From positions 1 through 11,649 of the forward strand of contig VFKO01000441.1 in the NCBI GenBank assembly GCA_009885515.1: a stretch of DNA of 11,649 nt, read 5' to 3'. Shown here piece after piece: positions 6,957 through 11,649 of this stretch (positions are counted from its first letter, which is position 1; each line of letters starts with the position of its first letter). The position numbers were made by a program, and so were the translations under genes. The notes below the pieces were generated by a model. The model searched no databases. It saw only the letters and a program-made list of their open reading frames with translations, and was not told the DNA's origin. Source of the stretch: Rhodobiaceae bacterium. Its GTDB lineage: Bacteria > Pseudomonadota > Alphaproteobacteria > Micropepsales > Micropepsaceae.

Positions 6957-7448
6957 ATGATTTATGTGGCACTTGGAGCAAATGTCCCATCCCTTGCCGG
7001 GCCACCCGTTTTGACCTTGCGGCGGGCGATTGAGCTGATGCCCGCTCACGGCATTGGAGTCCAGGCGCAATCAGGGTTTTATGAGACGCCGGCTTGGCCA
7101 AATCCCGCAGATCCTGCATTTGTTAACGCGGTGATCGAGGTGCGGACAAAACTCCGCCCTTCCGAGCTTTTGCGAACATTGCTTTCGATCGAGAAGGCCT
7201 TCGGGCGGGTGCGAAAAAGCAAGTGGGAGCCACGCTGTCTGGACCTGGATTTGATAGATTACGGCGGGTTGGTGAGCGACGACACCCACCTGATGTTGCC
7301 CCATCCGCGTGCGCATGAGCGGAATTTCGTTCTGAAGCCGCTTTCCGACATTGCGCCCTATTGGCGACATCCTGACACGGGCGAACTGGTGGGCGATTTG
7401 CTGAAAAAGATTGGGGAAGAAGGACTTAGCAAACTGGAAGCACGCTAG
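6957..7448 (+). CDS. folK: 2-amino-4-hydroxy-6-hydroxymethyldihydropteridine pyrophosphokinase (HPPK)
   Basis: The 163-residue protein has the normal HPPK length. It transfers pyrophosphate from ATP to 6-hydroxymethyl-7,8-dihydropterin, the step before dihydropteroate synthase in folate synthesis, in the cytoplasm. The N-terminus IYVALGAN (2-9) is the family start. YETPAW is at 42-47, and FVNAV follows at 55-59. The signature KWEPRCLDLDLIDYGG (89-104) holds the magnesium ligands D96 and D98. HPRAHERNFVLKPL at 116-129 is the conserved C-terminal block. I prefer the ATG at 6957 because HPPKs normally begin right at this strand. A GTG at 6951 would add two residues, and neither start has a well-spaced ribosome site. 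It heads the folK-rpoZ-rsh gene order and diverges from the amidohydrolase pair. Unlike in many bacteria, no folP or folB lies beside it here. Confidence 0.95.
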   Translation: MIYVALGANVPSLAGPPVLTLRRAIELMPAHGIGVQAQSGFYETPAWPNPADPAFVNAVIEVRTKLRPSELLRTLLSIEKAFGRVRKSKWEPRCLDLDLIDYGGLVSDDTHLMLPHPRAHERNFVLKPLSDIAPYWRHPDTGELVGDLLKKIGEEGLSKLEAR

Positions 7449-7465
7449 TTTTGTGGTGAATGTCC

Positions 7466-7494
7466 TTGTGTTCGCACTCGCAGCACGTTATTTT
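7466..7494 (+). promoter_or_regulatory. possible promoter of rpoZ
   Basis: TTGTGT (7466-7471) and TATTTT (7489-7494) with a 17-base spacer, in the 83-base gap between folK and rpoZ. The match to consensus is only moderate, and rpoZ could also be read through from folK. Confidence 0.3.
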
Positions 7495-7531
7495 GGGCCA
7501 TTCCCTCTATCTGCAAGGATTTCTGCGCTTC

Positions 7532-7915
7532 ATGGCTCGCGTTACCGTCGAAGATTGCGTGGACAAGATCCCCAACCGTTTTGAGCTTGTTTTGCTTGCG
7601 GCTCATCGTGCCCGCGCCATTACGTCGGGCTCGGGCTTGCTGGTGGATCGCGACAACGACAAAAACCCTGTCGTGGCGTTGCGTGAAATCGCTTCGACCA
7701 AGGTGAAGCCGGACTTGCTCAAAGAGGAATTTCTTTCAAGTCTGCAGCGTCACATCGAAACTGACGAACCAGAAGCAGAAAAACCCGCAGCCGAAACAAT
7801 TGATGCGCCGGAGAGCGCGCAAATGTCGGAAGCGGACTATGCGCGGGCAATGCGCGCGGATTCCGATGTGAAACGACCAGAGGTGGTGGAAGAGGTTGAC
7901 GAAGGAGACGTTTAA
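7532..7915 (+). CDS. rpoZ: DNA-directed RNA polymerase omega subunit
   Basis: The 127-residue omega subunit binds the beta' C-terminal region and helps assemble and stabilise RNA polymerase. In many proteobacteria it also forms part of a ppGpp-binding site. The N-terminus MARVTVEDCVDKIPNRFELV (1-20) and the segment AAHRARAITSG (23-33) are the conserved omega core, followed by NPVVALREIA at 45-54. The start is fixed by this N-terminus. The frame extends upstream to 7460, but those codons match nothing in the family. AAGGA at 7515-7519 could serve as ribosome site, although the 12-base spacing is long. Residues 76-127 form a highly acidic, probably disordered tail rich in Glu, Asp, Ala and Pro, longer than in E. 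coli omega (about 90 residues in total). The location just before rsh links the polymerase subunit to the alarmone enzyme, as in E. coli rpoZ-spoT. Confidence 0.97.
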   Translation: MARVTVEDCVDKIPNRFELVLLAAHRARAITSGSGLLVDRDNDKNPVVALREIASTKVKPDLLKEEFLSSLQRHIETDEPEAEKPAAETIDAPESAQMSEADYARAMRADSDVKRPEVVEEVDEGDV

Positions 7916-7919
7916 AAAA

Positions 7920-7966
7920 GCCGCTCTCGTTGACTTGCGGCCGCCCTATTGGCGGCATCACCTTTT
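7920..7966 (+). terminator. alternative hairpins between rpoZ and rsh, possible terminator or attenuator
   Basis: GCCGCC (7940-7945), loop CTATT, GGCGGC (7951-7956) forms a perfect 6-pair stem, followed by TTTT at 7963-7966. A second stem, GCCGC (7920-7924) with GCGGC (7937-7941), shares bases with the first, and 7920-7924 can also pair with 7952-7956. The three pairings exclude one another. The T run is short and starts six bases after the stem, so strong termination is doubtful. Confidence 0.3.
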
Positions 7967-7986
7967 CATCGTTGACCCATGCTGCC

Positions 7987-7999
7987 GGGAGTTGCTCCC
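7987..7999 (+). promoter_or_regulatory. ribosome binding site of rsh inside a small hairpin
   Basis: GGGAG (7987-7991) stands eight bases before the ATG at 8000 and is the likely Shine-Dalgarno sequence. It can pair perfectly with CTCCC (7995-7999) across a TTG loop, which would partly hide the ribosome site. The site also decides the start codon in favour of 8000 over the in-frame ATG at 7979. Confidence 0.45.
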
Positions 8000-10168
8000 A
8001 TGATGCGGCAATTTGAACTCGTTGAGAAAGTCAAAGCGTATGATCCGGGCGCGGATGAAGATCTGCTGAACCGCGCTTATGTGTTCAGTGTCAAAGCGCA
8101 TGGAAATCAGAAACGCGATAACGGCGATCCCTATTTTTCGCATCCGCTTGAAGTCGCAGGCATTCTCACGGACTTGCAGCTCGACACGGCGGCGATCGTT
8201 ACGGCGCTGCTGCATGACACGATAGAAGACACTGAAACAAACTATGGCGATATCGAAAAGAAGTTCGGGCGCGAAATTGCCGACCTTGTCGACGGTGTGA
8301 CCAAGCTGTCGAAGCTTGAACTGCAATCGGAACAAACCAAACAGGCGGAGAATTTCCGCAAGTTCATGATGGCAATGAGCCACGACGTGCGCGTACTGCT
8401 CGTAAAGCTTGCCGACCGGCTGCACAATATGCGCACGTTGAAGGGCGTGAAAACTCCCGAAAGTCGCAAGCGCATCGCAACCGAAACGATGGAAATTTAT
8501 GCGCCTCTCGCCGGGCGCATGGGGATGCAGAACTTTCGCGAAGAGTTTGAGGATCTGGCTTTTGCCGAATTGAATCCGGAAATCCGGACTTCAATCGTGC
8601 AGCGGCTGGAAGACATGAAACGCCAAAAGGGACAGCTGACGGACAGTATTGCCCTCGCGCTGACGCGAAAGCTCAAAGAGCATCACATCGACGCAAAGGT
8701 CACAGGACGGGCGAAAAAAGCTTTCTCCATTTGGCGGAAAATGGAAGAAAAGCGGGTCACTTTCGATCAGTTGTCGGACGTCTTTGCCATGCGGGTGGTC
8801 GTGGGCACGATCGAAGACTGCTACAAGTCCCTGGGTGTCATTCACCAGTCTTGGCGCCATGTGCCCGGACGGTTCAAAGACTATATTTCATTGCCGAAGT
8901 CGAACAATTACCGCTCGTTGCATACCGAGATTTACGGACCGGAAAATCAGCGGATCGAGTTGCAGATACGTTCGTGGGAAATGCACGAAATATCCGAGAG
9001 CGGTATTGCCGCGCATTGGAGCTACAAAGACAAGGTCAATGGCGGGCGGCCTTTGGCCAATATCGATGCCTATGAGTCGCTGCGCTCGCTGATCGAGTCT
9101 CTGCAAGTCGGCGATACGCCTGAGGAGTTTCTGGAACACACGCGGCTTGAGTTGTTTCAGGATCAAGTCTTTTGTTTTACGCCAAAGGGACAGTTGATCG
9201 CATTGCCGCGCGGGGCAACGACGATTGATTTTGCCTATGCGGTTCATACGGAGGTCGGCGACACGTGCGTAGGCGCCAAGGTCAACGGGCGGCATGTGCC
9301 GTTGTCGACGAAGTTGAACAATGGAGAGAGTGTCGAAATAGTCCGCTCATCCAAGCAAGGGCCGTCTGCGGTCTGGAATGGGATGGTGGTCACGGGTAAG
9401 GCGCGGGCCTCGATCAAGCGCTATTTGCGAAATGCCGAGCGGCTGGAACATCAGCGCATGGGCCGGGCGATCCTGGAGAAAGCGTTTAGGGATGCGGGCC
9501 AGGAGTTTTCCGAAAAGGCGCTGACGGCGGTGCTCAAGAAATTGAAACTGGCAAAGGTGGAAGAGATTTATCCTTTGCTAGCCCAGGGTGTGATGACGGC
9601 GCACGATATGATGACGGCGATCTTTCCGGCATTCAAACCCGATGTGTCTATGCTGAGCTGGGCGAATTGGATCATGCGCAAGCCCAAAGGTTCGGCTATT
9701 CCCATTCAAGGTTTGGCGCCGGGTCTTGCTTATCATTTGGCGCAATGCTGCCAGCCGTTGGCTGGTGACAGGATTATCGGAGTGGTTACGCACGGCTCCG
9801 GAGTGCTGGTGCACACGGCCGATTGTGAGCAGCTTGAAGACGTTCAGGACCAGCCCGAACGTTGGCTGGATCTGAAATGGTCGCCCGATGCGACACACGA
9901 AATTCAAGTCGGCCGCTTGAAGATTGCCATCAATAATGAGATGGGTGCGCTTGCCAATGTCTGCAATGTTATTGCGCGGCAGGGCGGCAATATTACCAAC
10001 TTGAAGATCGTGGGACGGGCGCCGCTGGTGTTCGATATGGTGGTGGATGTCGAAGTGAGCGATGCGCGTCATCTGGCCACCGTTGTTGTAGCCTTGCGCG
10101 CCTCGTCTTCGGTCAATGCTGTCGACCGGCCGCACGGAGAAAAGGACATGACTACAGATGACGCCTGA
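8000..10168 (+). CDS. rsh: bifunctional (p)ppGpp synthetase/hydrolase, RelA/SpoT homologue
   Basis: The 722-residue protein has the full long-Rsh layout and is the stringent-response enzyme that makes and degrades (p)ppGpp. Residue numbers count from the ATG at 8000. The hydrolase HD domain spans about 24-170, with H48, the HD pair H72-D73 in LLHDTIEDT, and D139 in LADRLHNM, all apparently intact. The synthetase domain follows at about 225-345, with RFKD at 291-294 (the RxKD form seen in bifunctional enzymes), YRSLHTEIYGP and the ELQIRSWEMHEISESGIAAHW block. The TGS domain is at about 389-450, the conserved Cys-Cys region (C583, C584) after a helical stretch, and the ACT domain at about 638-711. 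I chose the ATG at 8000 because MMRQFELVEKV matches the usual Rsh N-terminus and GGGAG is well placed. Translation from 7979 would add seven residues. The gene lies after rpoZ and overlaps pyrE by 11 bases. Confidence 0.97.
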   Translation: MMRQFELVEKVKAYDPGADEDLLNRAYVFSVKAHGNQKRDNGDPYFSHPLEVAGILTDLQLDTAAIVTALLHDTIEDTETNYGDIEKKFGREIADLVDGVTKLSKLELQSEQTKQAENFRKFMMAMSHDVRVLLVKLADRLHNMRTLKGVKTPESRKRIATETMEIYAPLAGRMGMQNFREEFEDLAFAELNPEIRTSIVQRLEDMKRQKGQLTDSIALALTRKLKEHHIDAKVTGRAKKAFSIWRKMEEKRVTFDQLSDVFAMRVVVGTIEDCYKSLGVIHQSWRHVPGRFKDYISLPKSNNYRSLHTEIYGPENQRIELQIRSWEMHEISESGIAAHWSYKDKVNGGRPLANIDAYESLRSLIESLQVGDTPEEFLEHTRLELFQDQVFCFTPKGQLIALPRGATTIDFAYAVHTEVGDTCVGAKVNGRHVPLSTKLNNGESVEIVRSSKQGPSAVWNGMVVTGKARASIKRYLRNAERLEHQRMGRAILEKAFRDAGQEFSEKALTAVLKKLKLAKVEEIYPLLAQGVMTAHDMMTAIFPAFKPDVSMLSWANWIMRKPKGSAIPIQGLAPGLAYHLAQCCQPLAGDRIIGVVTHGSGVLVHTADCEQLEDVQDQPERWLDLKWSPDATHEIQVGRLKIAINNEMGALANVCNVIARQGGNITNLKIVGRAPLVFDMVVDVEVSDARHLATVVVALRASSSVNAVDRPHGEKDMTTDDA

Positions 10169-10742
10169 ACAGGTGCTTGCCGAATTCGAGAAAGCCGGTG
10201 CGCTATTGAAGGGGCATTTCATTTTATCATCCGGACGGCATTCGGACATTTTTTTGCAGAAAGCGCTGGTGTTTCAATATCCCAAGCGCACAGCCAAACT
10301 TTGCAAGGCGCTGGCGGCCTTGGTGAAAGCGAAAGTCAAAAAGCGGATCGACGCCATCGTGTCGCCGGCTGTTGGCGGTATTATTCCCGGTTATGAGACG
10401 GCGCGGCATTTGGGCTTGCCTGCGATGTTTGTCGAACGGCAAGAGGGTGTCTTTCAACTGCGGCGGAATTTTCATCTCGACGCAGGCATGAACGTGGTCG
10501 TTGTCGAGGATGTGGTTTCGACCGGATTGTCGTCGCGCGAGTGCATCGAGGCGATCAAAAAGACGGGTGCCACTGTGTTGGCCCTGGCGAGCCTGATCGA
10601 CCGGTCGGGAGGTGCGGCCAAGTTCGACGTCCCCTTCATTCCGTTGGCCCGGATCAAAGTGCCATCGTGGGATGGCGCCAAATTGCCCAAGCATTTACAA
10701 TCCATTCCGGCGGTGAAGCCCGGAAGCCGAGGGCTCGCATGA
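10158..10742 (+). CDS. pyrE: orotate phosphoribosyltransferase
   Basis: The 194-residue protein is a type I phosphoribosyltransferase that converts orotate and PRPP to orotidine 5'-monophosphate in de novo pyrimidine synthesis. FILSSGRHSD at 21-30 matches the substrate-binding region near the N-terminus. SPAVGGIIPGYETAR at 69-83 is the second conserved block, and the PRPP-binding loop VVVVEDVVSTGLSS lies at 113-126 with E117 and D118. ERQEGVFQLRRNF at 93-105 occupies the flexible catalytic loop and differs from the E. coli form. This resembles the shorter OPRT subgroup found in alphaproteobacteria and Thermus, which is recalled family knowledge and not tested. The ATG lies within the end of rsh (11-base overlap), with AAAGGA at 10141-10146 upstream. 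The stop shares four bases with the pdxJ start (ATGA). Another phosphoribosyltransferase activity is possible but less likely. Confidence 0.9.
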   Translation: MTPEQVLAEFEKAGALLKGHFILSSGRHSDIFLQKALVFQYPKRTAKLCKALAALVKAKVKKRIDAIVSPAVGGIIPGYETARHLGLPAMFVERQEGVFQLRRNFHLDAGMNVVVVEDVVSTGLSSRECIEAIKKTGATVLALASLIDRSGGAAKFDVPFIPLARIKVPSWDGAKLPKHLQSIPAVKPGSRGLA

Positions 10743-11506
10743 GCTATCGCGCGCTTCGATTGGGTGTCAATATCGATCATGTCGCCACAATTCGAAACGC
10801 ACGTGGTGGCAGGCACCCTGATCCCTTGCGGGCGGCGGTGATGGCAGTCGATGCGGGCGCGGACGGAATCACAGCGCACCTGCGCGAAGACCGCCGGCAC
10901 ATCAGCGACGATGACATTGAGCGCCTGGTGCGCGATGTCCACAAGCCGCTCAATCTGGAAATGGCGGCAACGGAAGAAATGCTCGAGATTGCACTGCGCC
11001 ACAAACCGCACGCGGTGTGCCTTGTGCCGGAGAAGCGTGAAGAGATCACAACCGAGGGTGGCCTGGATGCTGCGGCGGGGCACAATCATTTGGCACCGAT
11101 CATCCGTGAACTTGTGGGAGCGAAAATTCGTGTTTCACTTTTCATTGAGGCAAGCGCCGTGCAGATCACCGCCGCGCGGTCGCTGGGGTCGCACGTCGTC
11201 GAGCTGCACACCGGTGCCTATTGCGACGCCCATGCCGAAGGCAAGCTGGAGCGCCGAGACGAGATTTTGAGACAGCTCAAGGTTGGAGCGCGCGAGGCGA
11301 CAAAGCTTGGATTGGAAGTTCATGCGGGACATGGTCTGAGCTTTGAGACTGTGGGACCGGTGGCCGCCATCGCCGAAGTGACCGAACTCAACATTGGGCA
11401 TTTTTTGGTGGGGGAGGCGATCTTCACCGGGTTCGAACATTCCATTCGCCGCATGCGGCAACTGATGGACGAGGCTCGCGGTGGTGCGTCCGCGATGTTG
11501 GCGTAA
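10739..11506 (+). CDS. pdxJ: pyridoxine 5'-phosphate synthase
   Basis: The 255-residue PdxJ condenses 1-deoxyxylulose 5-phosphate with 3-amino-2-oxopropyl phosphate to give pyridoxine 5'-phosphate, the last ring-forming step of DXP-dependent vitamin B6 synthesis. It is a TIM barrel that forms octamers in characterised members. Family motifs are in order: LGVNIDHVATIRNARGG (8-24), HLREDRRHI (47-55), NLEMAAT (72-78), CLVPEKREEITTEGGLD (94-110), ELHTGAY (155-161), HAGHGL (195-200) and NIGHFLVGEAIF (218-229). The start at 10739 overlaps the pyrE stop as ATGA and fits the family N-terminus. The longer frame reaching to 10541 is pyrE sequence in another phase. GAGGG just upstream (10729-10733) may be the ribosome site. 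acpS follows after 12 bases, the usual alphaproteobacterial pdxJ-acpS order. Confidence 0.97.
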   Translation: MSYRALRLGVNIDHVATIRNARGGRHPDPLRAAVMAVDAGADGITAHLREDRRHISDDDIERLVRDVHKPLNLEMAATEEMLEIALRHKPHAVCLVPEKREEITTEGGLDAAAGHNHLAPIIRELVGAKIRVSLFIEASAVQITAARSLGSHVVELHTGAYCDAHAEGKLERRDEILRQLKVGAREATKLGLEVHAGHGLSFETVGPVAAIAEVTELNIGHFLVGEAIFTGFEHSIRRMRQLMDEARGGASAMLA

Positions 11507-11511
11507 AGGAG
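11506..11511 (+). promoter_or_regulatory. ribosome binding site of acpS
   Basis: AAGGAG, seven bases before the ATG at 11519. Its first base is the last base of the pdxJ stop codon. Confidence 0.65.
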
Positions 11512-11518
11512 AGCGCGC

Positions 11519-11649
11519 ATGATCATCGGTATCGGCAGTGACTTGATTGATATCAGGCGGATCGAGGCGTCGCTCGAGCGCTTTGGGCAGCGCTTTGTGC
11601 AGCGGCTGTTTACCGAGGTTGAGCAAAAAAAATCGGAGGGGCGGCTGAA
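11519..11649 (+). CDS. acpS: holo-[acyl-carrier-protein] synthase, N-terminal part
   Basis: Forty-three codons are present before the window ends; the family is about 120-140 residues long. AcpS moves the 4'-phosphopantetheine arm of coenzyme A to a serine of acyl carrier protein, activating it for fatty acid synthesis. The N-terminus MIIGIGSDLIDIRRIE (1-16) is diagnostic and includes the magnesium ligand D8. LERFGQRFVQRLFTEVE (19-35) continues the family pattern. The second metal ligand (a glutamate further along) lies outside the window. The ATG is supported by AAGGAG seven bases upstream. A run of eight A at 11625-11632 encodes part of Gln-Lys-Lys. The gene follows pdxJ by 12 bases and probably belongs to the same transcript. 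Confidence 0.95.
   Translation, partial: MIIGIGSDLIDIRRIEASLERFGQRFVQRLFTEVEQKKSEGRL

Noticed and set aside
7460..7531. Upstream extension of rpoZ by 24 codons
   Set aside because: Omega subunits begin with the MARVTVEDC-type sequence at 7532, and the extra residues match nothing in the family.
10541..10738. Upstream extension of pdxJ by 66 codons
   Set aside because: These codons are pyrE in another phase. The PdxJ family N-terminus begins at the ATG at 10739.
11625..11632. Run of eight A in acpS as a programmed frameshift site or a broken gene
   Set aside because: The frame is open to the window edge and the protein matches the family on both sides, so no shift is indicated.
1..11649. 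Mobile elements, CRISPR arrays, tRNA or rRNA genes, defence systems
   Set aside because: I saw no transposase or recombinase, no spaced direct repeats, no cloverleaf or rRNA-like sequence, and no defence-related domain in any supported gene.

Overview
The window looks like chromosomal DNA of an alphaproteobacterium. The right half keeps the order folK, rpoZ, rsh (relA/spoT), pyrE, pdxJ, acpS on the + strand, and the omega subunit, the bifunctional Rsh and PdxJ all have alphaproteobacterial-type sequences. The DNA is GC-rich, except for an AT-rich intergenic patch around 2341-2450. The order or family cannot be fixed from sequence alone. No RNA gene, insertion sequence, CRISPR array or phage gene was seen, and no gene-free stretch exceeds 300 bases.

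Left region (1-4117): a small neutral-lipid locus. On the - strand lie a TetR-type regulator (2452-3084), a full-length wax ester synthase/diacylglycerol acyltransferase (649-2187) and, 12 bases after it, an alpha/beta hydrolase that runs off the left edge (1-636). Divergent from the regulator, on the + strand, is a second alpha/beta hydrolase with a visible Ser-Asp-His triad (3302-4117). This combination suggests synthesis and turnover of wax esters or triacylglycerols under TetR control. A perfect 20-base inverted repeat overlaps the predicted -10 box of the regulator, and a different perfect 18-base palindrome lies just upstream of the acyltransferase.

Middle region (4158-6856): two tandem, overlapping - strand genes for exported amidohydrolase-fold proteins. 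The upstream one is a predicted lipoprotein with a complete metal site. The downstream one has a signal peptide but has lost the HxH motif and another metal histidine, so the pair looks like one active enzyme plus a degenerate partner.

Right region (6957-11649): housekeeping genes on the + strand. They cover folate synthesis (folK), the RNA polymerase omega subunit (rpoZ), (p)ppGpp synthesis and hydrolysis (rsh), pyrimidine synthesis (pyrE), vitamin B6 synthesis (pdxJ) and acyl-carrier-protein activation (acpS, cut by the window end). From rsh onward the genes overlap or nearly touch, which indicates one operon. The rpoZ-rsh gap contains mutually exclusive hairpins, and the rsh Shine-Dalgarno sequence lies in its own small hairpin.

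I did not find a convincing undescribed system. The most worthwhile leads are the degenerate amidohydrolase pair and the regulatory palindromes of the lipid locus.
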